64,000 nucleotides of DNA from Lachnospiraceae bacterium (GTDB lineage Bacteria > Bacillota_A > Clostridia > Lachnospirales > Lachnospiraceae): assembly GCA_024684065.1 (NCBI GenBank), contig JAIKXO010000039.1, positions 1-64,000 of the forward strand. The letters are read 5' to 3'. Both the position numbers and the translations under genes were made by a program. The notes under the pieces were generated by a model. The model was not told the origin of the DNA, ran no database searches, and was given only the letters and a program-made list of their open reading frames with translations. Below are positions 50,590 through 59,677 of this stretch, piece after piece. The stretch's first letter is position 1. Each line of letters starts with the position of its first letter.

Positions 50590-52860
50590 TTACAGCTTCC
50601 AGATATCCCTGTTATATTCCTCTATGGTCCTGTCTGAGGAGAAGAATCCGGCCTTTGCGATGTTTACAAGCATCATTCTCTTCCACTTGTCCTGATCCTC
50701 GAAATCCTTAAAGATCTCGTCCTTCTTTTCGATATAGCTCTCAAGGTCAAGAAGCGTCATGAACCAGTCCTTATTCAGAAGCTCCTTATAAAGCCTCCTC
50801 AGGTTCTGCTTATGGCCGGTCTGCAAAGCCTCTTTGCTAACGATAAAGTCAACAGCCTCCTTGATGACCTTTGATTTTTTATAATAATCCTTCGAGACAT
50901 AATCAGCTTTTTCATAATGCTTTATGACCGTGTCCGAATCGGCTCCGAAGATATAGATATTGTCATCGCCGACAAGCTCATGGATCTCGACATTGGCTCC
51001 GTCGTCGGTTCCCAAAGTCACCGCCCCGTTAAGCATGAATTTCATGTTGCCGGTTCCGGAAGCCTCCTTTGAGGCAAGGCTTATCTGCTCCGAAATATCA
51101 CAGGCCGGAATAAGCTTTTCCGCGTAGCTTACGTTATAATTGGTCACGAACAGGACCTTGAGATAAGGGCTTGCCTCAGGATCATTATTTATTATGTCCT
51201 GAAGCACAAGCAGAAGATGTATCACGTCCTTCGCGATGACATAGGCGGGAGCCGCCTTTGCCCCGAATATGAAGGTTATGGGCCTGACCGGCTTAATCCC
51301 CCTTTTTATCTCAAGATACTTATGAATGATATAGAGCGCGTTCATCTGCTGCCGCTTATATTCATGCATACGCTTTATCTGGATGTCAAAAATGGAATCC
51401 GTGTCGAGCTTTACTCCCTCCGTCTTAAGCACATGCTCGGCAAGCCTCTTCTTATTGTTCATCTTGATCTCTGAAAGCCTGTCAAGGATCTTTTCATCAT
51501 CCTTGAATTTTAAAAGCTTTTCAAGCTCCGCTGCATCCTTCCTGTAGCCTTTTCCGATAGTTTCGTCAAGAAGCCCGGCAAGCTCCCTGTTGCAGGAAAG
51601 AAGCCATCTTCTGAAGGTGATACCGTTGGTCTTGTTGTTGAACTTTTCCGGATAAAGCTTATAGAAGCTGTTAAGCTCCGTGTTCTTAAGGATATCGGTA
51701 TGGATCGCGGCTACGCCGTTTACTGAGGTTCCGTAATGTATATCTATATGCGCCATATGAACGCGCCTGTCCTTATCTATGATCTGGATCTTAGGATCCT
51801 TGTTTGTCTTTGCGATCCTGTTGTTCAGCTCCTTGATGATCGGAACGAGTTTGGGAACGACCTGCTCAAGATAGTCAAGCGGCCATTTCTCAAGAGCCTC
51901 GGCAAGTATCGTATGGTTGGTATAGGCGCAGGTCTTTTGTACGACCTCCACCGCGTCATCCATGGTAAAGCCCTCTTCCTGTGTCAGGATCCTTATAAGC
52001 TCGGGGATCACCATCGTGGGATGGGTATCGTTTATCTGTATGGCCACGTGCTTATCAAGCTCGTAAAGGTCAAAGCCCTTATCCTTCATTTCCTTTATGA
52101 TGAACTGGGCACCGTTGGATACCATGAAATACTGCTGATAAATCCTTAAAAGATTGCCTGCCTCGTCGGAATCGTCAGGATACAGGAACAGGGTCAGGTT
52201 TTTGGTTACCGCCTTCTTGTTAAAATCTATTCCCTTCTTTACGAGAGACTCATCGAGATCTTCAAGGTCAAAAAGATGAAGCTTTACTATTCCGTTGTCA
52301 TAGCCGATCACATCAAGGTCATAAAGCACCGACTTTACAGTTTTTCCTCCTCCGAATTCGACCGTAAAGCTTACATCGGTCTTATTAAGCCAGGAATCCT
52401 CCTCAATCCAGTCATTCTTTTCCGCCATCTGGAGATGGTCTTCAAACACCTGCTTAAACAGCCCGAAATGATAGTTTAAGCCTATTCCCTCCCCGGGCAG
52501 GCCAAGGGTCGCGATGGAATCCATAAAACATGCGGCAAGCCTTCCAAGGCCCCCGTTTCCAAGGGACGGCTCAGGCTCCTCTTCCTCGATGGCCGCCATG
52601 GACTTTCCGTACTTTTTCAGGATATCCTCTGTCTCGTCGTATACTCCAAGGTTTATAAGGTTATTGGATAAAAGCTTACCTATCAGAAACTCAGCAGAAA
52701 TATAATAAACCTTCCTGTCACCGTCAATGACCTTCTTTTCCTTACTGAGCTCCTTAACAAGCCTTAAAAGCACATGATAAAGCTCAGCGTCCGTTGCCTT
52801 ATCCGGCGTCTTTTTGTAGAGCTCCTTTGTAAGTTCCGTAAGTTTTTTTTCAATTCCCAC
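50590..52860 (-). CDS. glgP: Glycogen/maltodextrin phosphorylase
   Basis: The protein has about 756 residues, slightly short for the family (about 800). Conserved blocks are [55 protein letters not shown], and the pyridoxal-phosphate site [27 protein letters not shown] with the cofactor Lys. It splits alpha-1,4-glucans with phosphate to glucose-1-phosphate. I prefer the GTG at 52860, with GGAGG eight bases before it; the ATG at 52878 overlaps that site. It closes the alpha-glucan cluster but is convergent with it. Confidence 0.95.
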   Translation of the reverse strand: MGIEKKLTELTKELYKKTPDKATDAELYHVLLRLVKELSKEKKVIDGDRKVYYISAEFLIGKLLSNNLINLGVYDETEDILKKYGKSMAAIEEEEPEPSLGNGGLGRLAACFMDSIATLGLPGEGIGLNYHFGLFKQVFEDHLQMAEKNDWIEEDSWLNKTDVSFTVEFGGGKTVKSVLYDLDVIGYDNGIVKLHLFDLEDLDESLVKKGIDFNKKAVTKNLTLFLYPDDSDEAGNLLRIYQQYFMVSNGAQFIIKEMKDKGFDLYELDKHVAIQINDTHPTMVIPELIRILTQEEGFTMDDAVEVVQKTCAYTNHTILAEALEKWPLDYLEQVVPKLVPIIKELNNRIAKTNKDPKIQIIDKDRRVHMAHIDIHYGTSVNGVAAIHTDILKNTELNSFYKLYPEKFNNKTNGITFRRWLLSCNRELAGLLDETIGKGYRKDAAELEKLLKFKDDEKILDRLSEIKMNNKKRLAEHVLKTEGVKLDTDSIFDIQIKRMHEYKRQQMNALYIIHKYLEIKRGIKPVRPITFIFGAKAAPAYVIAKDVIHLLLVLQDIINNDPEASPYLKVLFVTNYNVSYAEKLIPACDISEQISLASKEASGTGNMKFMLNGAVTLGTDDGANVEIHELVGDDNIYIFGADSDTVIKHYEKADYVSKDYYKKSKVIKEAVDFIVSKEALQTGHKQNLRRLYKELLNKDWFMTLLDLESYIEKKDEIFKDFEDQDKWKRMMLVNIAKAGFFSSDRTIEEYNRDIWKL

Positions 52861-52894
52861 TACTCTCTCCTCCTTCATTCCGGGGTTTTATTAC

Positions 52895-53020
52895 TGCGCC
52901 GATTTACGAAGCACATCGTGCGCTTTGGCATAAATGTAAGTTTATGCCGATCAAATTCGGCATTTGCTTTAACAAATGTTATATAAGTTCGGGCTGCTGC
53001 GCAGACCGAAGCATTTCCTT
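52895..53020. repeat. Dispersed palindromic repeat, family F2, copy 2
   Basis: Hairpins GGCATAAAT..GTTTATGCC, CGGCATTTG..CAAATG and a CTGCGCAGACC arm. Its reverse complement aligns with 4690-4803 over most of its length. It fills the gap between glgP and rsmA. Confidence 0.6.
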
Positions 53021-53038
53021 AATAACAAAAGCATCCCA

Positions 53039-53902
53039 CTATGTTTCGATAATATCCGATAGTTCTGCAAACTGCTCGAGCGTAAGGGCTTCTCCCCTTA
53101 TATCCTCTCTGAGCCCTAGCCCGTTTAAGGCTCTGACAACCGCATCCTTACCGATGTCAAGCTCCTGGCAGTTAAATATGCTGTTTACAAGCGTTTTCCT
53201 TCTTTGATTAAATGCCGCCCTTATAAGCCTGAAAAAAAGCTCCTCATCCTTAACGGAAACTCCTTTTTCATCAAGAAGCTCCAGCCTTATCACCGTCGAG
53301 CTGACCTTCGGCCTCGGGATAAAGCAGGTAGGCGGAACCTCCGCAATAAGCACCGGCTTTGTATAATACTGTACAGCTAACGATAAAGCCCCGTAGTCCT
53401 TGGTCCCGGGGCCGGCACACATCCTCTGCGCAACCTCCTTCTGGATCATGACCGTGATGCTCCTAAGCATGGAGCCTTTCTTTAAAAGCTCCATAATAAT
53501 CGGAGTAGTAATATAATACGGCAGATTCGCCACGACCTTGGCCGGCTTCCCACCGAAATTATCCGAAATATAGGCATCTATATCAAATTTCAGGATATCT
53601 CCGTTAATTATATCCACATTCTCAAGCCCGTCAAGAGTCTCCGAAAGTATGGGGATAAGCATCGGGTCTATCTCTACGGCCGCTACGGAATGCGCTCTTT
53701 GTGCAAGCCCTCTTGTCATAGCGCCTACGCCGGGCCCTATCTCGATAACGCAGTCCTCCTCAGTGATCTCCGCACCGTCTATGATCTTATCTAGGACATT
53801 TCCGTCTACGAGGAAATTCTGCCCGTACTTCTTCTGTATCGCAAAATTGTATTTTTTTATGATCTCTAAAGTCCCGCCCGGGGTATATATATTGTCTGTC
53901 AT
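53039..53902 (-). CDS. rsmA: 16S rRNA (adenine1518-N6/adenine1519-N6)-dimethyltransferase
   Basis: The protein has 287 residues, typical. The S-adenosylmethionine motif IEIGPGVGAMTRGL (about 53-66), the target-adenine motif VVANLPYYITTPI (about 119-131) and the C-terminal FIRAAFNQRRKTLVNS-like block (here LIRAAFNQRRKTLVNSIFN) identify KsgA/RsmA. It dimethylates two adjacent adenines in the 3' hairpin of 16S rRNA in late 30S assembly. It lies leftward in the tatD-rsmA order common in Firmicutes, but an F3 hairpin and a partial F2 repeat separate it from tatD. Confidence 0.96.
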   Translation of the reverse strand: MTDNIYTPGGTLEIIKKYNFAIQKKYGQNFLVDGNVLDKIIDGAEITEEDCVIEIGPGVGAMTRGLAQRAHSVAAVEIDPMLIPILSETLDGLENVDIINGDILKFDIDAYISDNFGGKPAKVVANLPYYITTPIIMELLKKGSMLRSITVMIQKEVAQRMCAGPGTKDYGALSLAVQYYTKPVLIAEVPPTCFIPRPKVSSTVIRLELLDEKGVSVKDEELFFRLIRAAFNQRRKTLVNSIFNCQELDIGKDAVVRALNGLGLREDIRGEALTLEQFAELSDIIET

Positions 53903-53919
53903 TTTCTCACTATCCTAAG

Positions 53920-53953
53920 TATAGTAAACGCAATTTTATATTGCGTTTACTTA
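53920..53953. repeat. Hairpin family F3, copy d
   Basis: TATAGTAAACGCAA/TTGCGTTTACTTATA arms around TTTTATA. It is 17 bases upstream of the rsmA start. Confidence 0.65.
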
Positions 53954-53984
53954 TAATGTCAGCAGATCAAAAGGGCAAAGTATA

Positions 53985-54025
53985 TATGCCGCAATTACTG
54001 CACGATCTGCTGCGCAGACCGGCGC
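53985..54025. repeat. Partial copy of family F2
   Basis: GCACGATCTGC and GCAGACCGG match the last third of 4690-4803 (GCACGATCTGC...GCAGACCGG). The rest of the unit is missing. Confidence 0.45.
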
Positions 54026-54056
54026 AGTCCTGAATGCTTAAATTACAGGAGTTCAC

Positions 54057-54815
54057 TCAGATTCCATACATTCTCACCGCATTATCATACGTCACCCTCT
54101 CAACCTCTTCATAGGTCATTCCCTTTATCTCCGCGAGCTTATCTATAACATAAGTAAGATAAAAAGAGCAGTTTCTCTTCCCTCTGTAGGGGACAGGCGC
54201 AAGGTAAGGACAGTCAGTTTCGATAACGATGTTATCTATCGGCACCGCCTCCGCCACTTCCCTTAGCTTATGAGCATTCTGAAAGGTGATCACTCCTCCG
54301 ATACCAATATAAAACCCCATCTTTACATATTCAATGGCATCCTGTACATGATAGGAATAGCAGTGGATAACGCCCGAAAGGCCTTTTCCGTATTCCTTTA
54401 TGATATCCATGGTATCCTTGGCAGCTTCCCTGCTGTGGATCACTACCGGAAGCTTAACCTCCCCCGCGAGCTTAAGCTGTTCAATGAAGGCTCTTTTCTG
54501 AACCTCTCTTTCGGATCTGTCCCAGTAATAATCAAGACCGATCTCCCCGATGGCAACGACCCTCTCATGCCCGGCCTTTTCTTTAATAAAATCATACTGT
54601 TCTTCGTCAAAGTCAGAAACATCGCTTGGATGAAAACCCAAAGCCCCATAAAAAAAGGGATACTTCTCTATGAGTAAAAGAGTCTTCTCACAGGTCTCCC
54701 TATTCACGGCTATATTAACTATCTTTCCGATCCCTTCTTCTTTCAGCTTAGGGATCAGCTTATCCCTGTCGCTGTCAAAAGCCTTATCATCATAATGGGC
54801 GTGCGTTTCAAAAAT
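54057..54815 (-). CDS. tatD: TatD-family metal-dependent DNase
   Basis: The protein has about 252 residues. From the ATG at 54815 it begins FETHAHYDD with the metal-binding HxH, followed by GALGFHPSDV, AIGEIGLDYYWD, VIHSREA and ETDCPYLAPVPYRGKRN, all TatD signatures. Members are 3'-5' exonucleases or endonucleases for DNA repair and quality control. The start overlaps the end of the barstar gene upstream within 20 bases, so the two share a transcript; the longer frame beginning at 54851 reads across it without a good ribosome site. Confidence 0.9.
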   Translation of the reverse strand: MFETHAHYDDKAFDSDRDKLIPKLKEEGIGKIVNIAVNRETCEKTLLLIEKYPFFYGALGFHPSDVSDFDEEQYDFIKEKAGHERVVAIGEIGLDYYWDRSEREVQKRAFIEQLKLAGEVKLPVVIHSREAAKDTMDIIKEYGKGLSGVIHCYSYHVQDAIEYVKMGFYIGIGGVITFQNAHKLREVAEAVPIDNIVIETDCPYLAPVPYRGKRNCSFYLTYVIDKLAEIKGMTYEEVERVTYDNAVRMYGI

Positions 54816-54834
54816 CATTCCGGCTTCTGTCCTT

Positions 54835-55104
54835 TCAGCTGTCAAATTCAATGCTAAGATGAGGATTTTCCTCTGCGGCGTCTTTGCACATTTTTTTAAA
54901 GGTTATCATATATTTGGGCATCATAACCTCAGCTTCATAGCAGTTTATGAACTTAAGCTCCGTGTCCTCAAAGATATCCGTCAGGACGTCATAGAGAGCG
55001 TCCAGATTGCCTCCGTAGTATTCGGGAAGCGGCAGAGCTTCGGCGATGACCTCGTGCAGATCGTCTGCATTGTATACACCCGAAATATTTATTTCATACG
55101 TCAT
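54835..55104 (-). CDS. Barstar-family ribonuclease inhibitor
   Basis: The protein has 89 residues, the same size as barstar. LPEYYGGNLDALYDVLTD (about 27-44) is the barstar signature that binds the ribonuclease active site; the Tyr and Asp at the contact helix are kept. The gene lies 40 bases after a barnase-like gene, leftward, and would protect the cytoplasm from it before export. The ending (AAEENPHLSIEFDS) agrees with the last strand of the fold. Confidence 0.9.
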   Translation of the reverse strand: MTYEINISGVYNADDLHEVIAEALPLPEYYGGNLDALYDVLTDIFEDTELKFINCYEAEVMMPKYMITFKKMCKDAAEENPHLSIEFDS

Positions 55105-55144
55105 TTTTTATCTCCTTTGTTGGAAATGGCCCTTAACTTTTTAA

Positions 55145-55945
55145 CTACTTTACTTTGCCGGACGAGTCATATAAAAGCTCAAATTTTTTATAATGGTCGC
55201 CGGTATAATAAATGAGCCCGTCATTTGAATATACCAGACGCTTTGCCCCTCTTTGCCCGGCTCCGAGCGTATCGATATCACACTCATAATACTGTCTGCC
55301 CTTTTTTTCCGGAAGCTTGCCCTCATAATTTCCGAACCTGCTTCCGCCTATGCATTTTCCGGGAGCAAATTTCTCGAGGGAACCGCCTGACCATCCAAGC
55401 GCCTGAGCCTCCTTCTTGGTTATGTAATTTGACGGAAGTTTGCCATATAAGTGTATGTATAAAGCGACCTCGTCTTTGGAATCATAGCTTCCTTTCTCAT
55501 CGATCTTTCCGTCCTGCCCTGAAGCCCCGGAAGATTTTGACGAATCCCTGCCATCTGATTTTTTATTATCTTCATTCTTAGAATCCGATGATTTTTTATT
55601 TGAAGCTTTGCCGTCAGAAGTCTTGCTGTCAGAATTTTTTCTGTCCGTTTTCTTATTATCCGGATCGGATTTATTCTTCTTCTTTGAGCTGTTTTCTTTA
55701 GCGGTCCCTGACTTATCTTTATCGTTTTCGGGCTCGTCCTCTATAAGCTTTAGCTCTGTTACCTGCTGCCCGCTGTTTTTCGCTAAAAAGATCTCACTTG
55801 AAACTTCATTCTCAGAAACCGCCGCTGACATCCCGCTTTGGACCTGAAAACCCGAAGCTCCCGCTGCTTCCTTTGCCGGACGGAAACCGCAGGCAAACAG
55901 AAGCATAGCAACCATTATGATAAATAACCGTAATCTCTTCACCAT
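55145..55945 (-). CDS. Exported barnase-family ribonuclease with a low-complexity linker
   Basis: The protein has about 266 residues. The signal region has a possible lipobox (LLFAC, about residue 19). A linker of about 90 residues rich in Ser, Lys, Asp and Asn (about 75-160) leads into the barnase domain: YGKLPSNYITKKEAQALGW, then APGKCIGGSRFGNYEGKLP, and ends DHYKKFELLYDSSG. By alignment from memory with barnase, the active residues are kept: Lys27 (GKLP), Glu73 (YECDI), Arg83 (GQR), Arg87 (AKR) and His102 (GDHY). It should cleave RNA outside the cell or in competitors. The barstar gene follows. The ATG at 55945 has AAGGGG five bases before. Confidence 0.87.
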   Translation of the reverse strand: MVKRLRLFIIMVAMLLFACGFRPAKEAAGASGFQVQSGMSAAVSENEVSSEIFLAKNSGQQVTELKLIEDEPENDKDKSGTAKENSSKKKNKSDPDNKKTDRKNSDSKTSDGKASNKKSSDSKNEDNKKSDGRDSSKSSGASGQDGKIDEKGSYDSKDEVALYIHLYGKLPSNYITKKEAQALGWSGGSLEKFAPGKCIGGSRFGNYEGKLPEKKGRQYYECDIDTLGAGQRGAKRLVYSNDGLIYYTGDHYKKFELLYDSSGKVK

Positions 55946-55995
55946 GTACACCCCTTACAAAACTTTGCCCTTTAATGCTTCAGGATCAAAACACG

Positions 55996-57066
55996 TTATC
56001 GTTTATCTGCTGCATCCCTGATAAGCCCCATAATAGTCTCTATCGCGTTATTCTGGCTGCTTGAGTGCATAGCCTCAACATATTTGCCGCTGTCGTTAAA
56101 AAGGCTTATGATCTTCTCATAAAGAAGCTCCTTTGTAAGATCGTCCTCGTCTATGACAACGGAGTAGCCCTGCTTTTCAAAGGACCTTGCGTTGAGCATC
56201 TGATCCCCCCTGCTGCTCCCGGCAGGAAGCGGTATAAGGATGTTCGGCTTTTCGAGCGCCAGAAGCTCACATATCGCGTTCGCCCCCGCTCTTGAGATCA
56301 CTATATCCGCAAGGGCAAACAGATCCCTGAGCTCGTCCTTTATGTATTCATACTGCACATAACCGCCCGTTTTTTCATAATTCGTATCCGTTTTGCCTTT
56401 TCCGCAGAGATGAATGACATTAAAATCCCGCAACAGCTCGGGAAGGATCGAACGAACGGCTATATTGACGGAAAGGGCTCCCAGGCTTCCGCCTATGACC
56501 ATGATAACGGGCTTGTTATCTGAAAAACCCGTAAATTTCCTGGCCTTTTCCTTATCCCCGGTCTTCAGCTCATCCCTTATAGGTGATCCGGTCAGCACTG
56601 CCTTGTTTTTGGGAAGCTTATCGATCGTCTCGGGAAAATTACAGCAGACCTTCAGAGCAGAAGAAAAGCACAGCCTGTTCGCAAGCCCCGGAGACATATC
56701 CGATTCATGGATTATCGCCGGGATCTTTTTTCTTCCTGCGGCGATAACGACAGGCGCAGCCACAAAACCGCCCTTTGAAAAAACAATATCCGGATTCAGG
56801 GATTTCATAAGATCCGACGCTTCGGAAAAACCCTTTATGACCCTGAAGGGATCGGTAAAATTCTTAAGTGAGAAATAACGCCTGAGCTTTCCTGAAGATA
56901 TCCCGTGATAAGGGATCCCGATATCTCCTATCAGATCCTTTTCTATGCCTGCGTATGAGCCAATATAATGAATATCAAACCCCTCCTCCTTAAGATAAGG
57001 GATAAGGGCCATATTGGGGGTCACGTGTCCGGCGGTCCCCCCTCCGGTCAAAACGATCCTTTTCAT
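55996..57066 (-). CDS. murG: UDP-GlcNAc:lipid I GlcNAc transferase MurG
   Basis: The protein has about 356 residues from the ATG at 57066, with GAGGAG five bases upstream. Motifs are VLTGGGTAGHVTPNMAL (first glycine loop), FSKGGFVAAPVVIAA, IHESDMSPGLANR, MVIGGSLGALSVN (second loop), and SRAGANAICELLALEKPNILIPLP (UDP-binding). MurG adds GlcNAc to lipid I on the inner membrane face to form lipid II. It is separated from the usual mur/fts cluster, which is common in Lachnospiraceae; the copy stands alone, 50 bases upstream of the barnase gene. Confidence 0.95.
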   Translation of the reverse strand: MKRIVLTGGGTAGHVTPNMALIPYLKEEGFDIHYIGSYAGIEKDLIGDIGIPYHGISSGKLRRYFSLKNFTDPFRVIKGFSEASDLMKSLNPDIVFSKGGFVAAPVVIAAGRKKIPAIIHESDMSPGLANRLCFSSALKVCCNFPETIDKLPKNKAVLTGSPIRDELKTGDKEKARKFTGFSDNKPVIMVIGGSLGALSVNIAVRSILPELLRDFNVIHLCGKGKTDTNYEKTGGYVQYEYIKDELRDLFALADIVISRAGANAICELLALEKPNILIPLPAGSSRGDQMLNARSFEKQGYSVVIDEDDLTKELLYEKIISLFNDSGKYVEAMHSSSQNNAIETIMGLIRDAADKR

Positions 57067-57403
57067 AACGCTCCTCAATGATGATTTATGTGATATAATC
57101 ATCAAAACCGAAAAAATATCCTTTTGAAAACACTATATATGATACCAAATGACGCGGAAAAATACTATGGAAAAACTGATTAAATCGGTCTTTTCACATA
57201 TTACGGATTTTCGTCATAAGTTCTAAGGAGAGACTGATCAAACCGGCTCTTCCCCGGGGGCCTGCGGCAGGATGTGCTTAAACAGAGCAAAAAACAGGTT
57301 TTTTTATATTTAATAATTTTTTTATAAATTATATCCCTTAGTTTTATAAGTTTACGGTATACTGATTAAGTTACGTTAACTCTGAAGAAAGACTTTTTAT
57401 GTT
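57067..57403. other. Divergent intergenic region murG / histidine kinase
   Basis: No gene is supported. The right third is very AT-rich (57295-57360), with a TATACT at 57358-57363 that may be part of the kinase promoter, though no good -35 sits at 17 bases. Confidence 0.35.
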
Positions 57404-58471
57404 ATGAAGCTTCGTAAGCGGCTTATCTATATAGCGTGTTCCGTAGGGCTTCCGCCCGTTATCCTTATGGCGGTCTCGCTGTTGTTATTCAGCTATTACA
57501 ACATAAATATCGGCATTGAATATCTGGTACTGCTGACCGTCCTTATAATGGCGGTTACTACTGTTTTCTTCCTTAAGAGTTTTTCAAGGCTTTTTCTTAA
57601 GCCTCTCGATAAGCTGAACGAAGCCATGAACAAGGTGGCCGAAGGCAACCTTGATTTTTCCATCCGTACAAAGGATGAGGATGATCTTAGCCAGCTCTGC
57701 AACAATTTCGACGACATGAGGGCAAGGCTCAAGGAATCCTCCGAGGAGAAGATCAAATACGATAACGAGAACCGGGAGCTCATAAGCAATATCTCCCATG
57801 ATCTTAAAACCCCCATAACCTCGATAAAAGGCTATGTTGAAGGGATAATGGACGGTGTGGCGGATACCCCTGATAAAATGGACCGCTATATAAAGACCAT
57901 TTACAATAAGACCAACGAGATGGACAGCCTTATCAACGAGCTGACCCTTTATTCAAGAATAGACACGAACCGTATCCCGTATAACTTCCACAGGATAAAT
58001 ATCGGCGATTTCTTCAATGACTGCGTCGAGGAGATCGGTCTCGATCTCGAATCAAAGAATATTACCTTAACTTATAATAACGAGGTTGACGCCGATACAA
58101 GGATAATCGCGGATCCGGAGCAGTTAAGGCGCGTTATAAGCAATATAATAGGCAATTCCGTGAAATACATGGGCAAGCCCTCCGGCAATATATCCATCTC
58201 GATCTCCGACCACAACGATTCGGTCCAGATAGATATAGAGGATAACGGAAGAGGGATAGCCGCCAAAGACCTGCCCTATATTTTTGACAGGTTTTACAGG
58301 ACCGACACCTCAAGGAATTCGGCGCAGGGCGGAAGCGGAATAGGGCTTTCGGTCGTAAAGAAGATAATAGAAGACCACGGCGGATATATCTGGGCAACCG
58401 GCCAGGAAGGCGTAGGAACCACAATGCATTTTGTGCTTAGAAAGTATCAGGAGGCTAATACAGATGAGTAA
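57404..58471 (+). CDS. Sensor histidine kinase
   Basis: The protein has 355 residues. Two membrane segments (about 9-30 and 41-62) enclose only about ten outer residues, so it probably senses within the membrane or through a partner. A HAMP domain (about 64-115) and HisKA with the phosphoacceptor His in NISHDLKTPITS (about 133) follow. The HATPase has N in ISNIIGNSVKYM, DNGRGIAAKDLP, and GGSGIGLSVVKKI. The gene overlaps its response regulator by eight bases. The layout (short loop, HAMP, no outer domain) recalls intramembrane-sensing kinases that respond to cell-wall antibiotics. Confidence 0.92.
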   Translation: MKLRKRLIYIACSVGLPPVILMAVSLLLFSYYNINIGIEYLVLLTVLIMAVTTVFFLKSFSRLFLKPLDKLNEAMNKVAEGNLDFSIRTKDEDDLSQLCNNFDDMRARLKESSEEKIKYDNENRELISNISHDLKTPITSIKGYVEGIMDGVADTPDKMDRYIKTIYNKTNEMDSLINELTLYSRIDTNRIPYNFHRINIGDFFNDCVEEIGLDLESKNITLTYNNEVDADTRIIADPEQLRRVISNIIGNSVKYMGKPSGNISISISDHNDSVQIDIEDNGRGIAAKDLPYIFDRFYRTDTSRNSAQGGSGIGLSVVKKIIEDHGGYIWATGQEGVGTTMHFVLRKYQEANTDE

Positions 58472-59153
58472 AATACTGATAATCGAAGATGAACAGGCGA
58501 TAGCTGAGCTCGAGAAGGATTACCTTGAGCTTTCCGATTTTGAGGTAGAGATCGAGAACGACGGAACCGAAGGGCTTAAAAAGGCTCTGGAAAATGATTA
58601 CGATATGTTTATTCTCGATCTTATGCTCCCGGGAGTAGACGGCTTCGAGATATGCAAGCAGATAAGGGAAAACAAGAACACGCCCGTCATCATGGTCTCC
58701 GCCAAAAAGGACGATATCGACAAGATACGCGGTCTTGGCTTAGGCGCCGACGATTACATGACAAAGCCTTTCAGCCCCAGTGAGCTGGTTGCAAGGGTCA
58801 AGGCCCACCTTGCAAGATACGAGCGTCTTATAGCGAGCAACCCCAATTCCAACGACATCATAGAGATAAGGGGACTTAAGATAGACAAGACCGCAAGGCG
58901 GGTTTATATTGACGGCGAGGAGAAGGTCTTAACGACAAAAGAATTTGACCTTCTTGCCTTCCTTGCCCAGAACCCCAACCACGTATTCACAAAGGAAGAG
59001 CTCTTCAGGGAGATCTGGGATATGAATTCCATAGGCGATATCGCCACCGTCACTGTACATATAAAGAAGATCAGGGAAAAGATCGAATTCGACACTTCAA
59101 ATCCCCAGTATATAGAGACGATCTGGGGGGTCGGATACCGCTTTAAGATCTGA
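58464..59153 (+). CDS. OmpR/PhoB-family response regulator
   Basis: The protein has about 229 residues. The receiver domain has the acidic pair IIEDEQ, the phosphorylated Asp in MFILDLMLPGVDG (about 52) and Lys in MTKPFSPSEL (about 102). The winged-helix DNA-binding domain ends TSNPQYIETIWGVGYRFKI, typical of OmpR/PhoB. The ATG at 58464 has CAGGAGG ten bases upstream and overlaps the kinase stop (ATGAGTAA). It is the partner of the kinase just before it. Confidence 0.95.
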   Translation: MSKILIIEDEQAIAELEKDYLELSDFEVEIENDGTEGLKKALENDYDMFILDLMLPGVDGFEICKQIRENKNTPVIMVSAKKDDIDKIRGLGLGADDYMTKPFSPSELVARVKAHLARYERLIASNPNSNDIIEIRGLKIDKTARRVYIDGEEKVLTTKEFDLLAFLAQNPNHVFTKEELFREIWDMNSIGDIATVTVHIKKIREKIEFDTSNPQYIETIWGVGYRFKI

Positions 59154-59181
59154 CCGGATCATTTCATTTATACACATGCGC

Positions 59182-59221
59182 AAAAAAGCGAAGGAACCGT
59201 ACGGATCCTTCGCTCTTTTTT
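59182..59221. terminator. Bidirectional terminator
   Basis: AGCGAAGGA/TCCTTCGCT stem with A-run before and T-run after, between the convergent response-regulator and HIT genes. Confidence 0.8.
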
Positions 59222-59230
59222 ACTGTATCA

Positions 59231-59641
59231 TCAGCACTTTATCAGCTTAAGTATTTCGCTCTGCTCCTCTGCCGCAGGCTGTCCCGGCCTCCATCCTATC
59301 CTCTGGCCGTCGTCCCTGTACCTGGGGATAAGATGTATGTGGAAATGGAATACTGTCTGTCCGGCCGTCTCGCCGTTATTCTGTACTATATTGAAACCGT
59401 CGCAGTTAAGCTTCTTTGTCATATGCTCCGCCATCTTTTTAGCCAGCTTAATAGCCTTTGCCGCCGTTTCATCGTCTATTTCATAAATATTCGCAAAATG
59501 CTCCTTCGGAAGGATCAGGGAATGTCCCCTTGTCGCCGGAGCAGCGTCCATGATAACGGCAAAATCCCCGTCCTCATAAACCATGTTCGTAGGTATTTCT
59601 CCGTTTGCCAGTTTGCAGAAAATACAATCGTCTTTTTTCAT
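59231..59641 (-). CDS. HIT-family nucleotide hydrolase (Hint-like)
   Basis: The protein has 136 residues. It begins CIFCKLANGEIPTNMVYEDG and ends with the histidine triad HFHIHLIPR (about 98-106), as in Hint proteins that hydrolyse nucleoside phosphoramidates and AMP-lysine. The Cys pair at the start (CIFC) may bind zinc, typical of the HinT subgroup. It lies 37 bases after the flavodoxin-SCP2 gene in the same direction and may be co-transcribed. Confidence 0.93.
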   Translation of the reverse strand: MKKDDCIFCKLANGEIPTNMVYEDGDFAVIMDAAPATRGHSLILPKEHFANIYEIDDETAAKAIKLAKKMAEHMTKKLNCDGFNIVQNNGETAGQTVFHFHIHLIPRYRDDGQRIGWRPGQPAAEEQSEILKLIKC

Positions 59642-59677
59642 AATCCTTATCCGCCTTTCATTAAAACTAATATCTGT

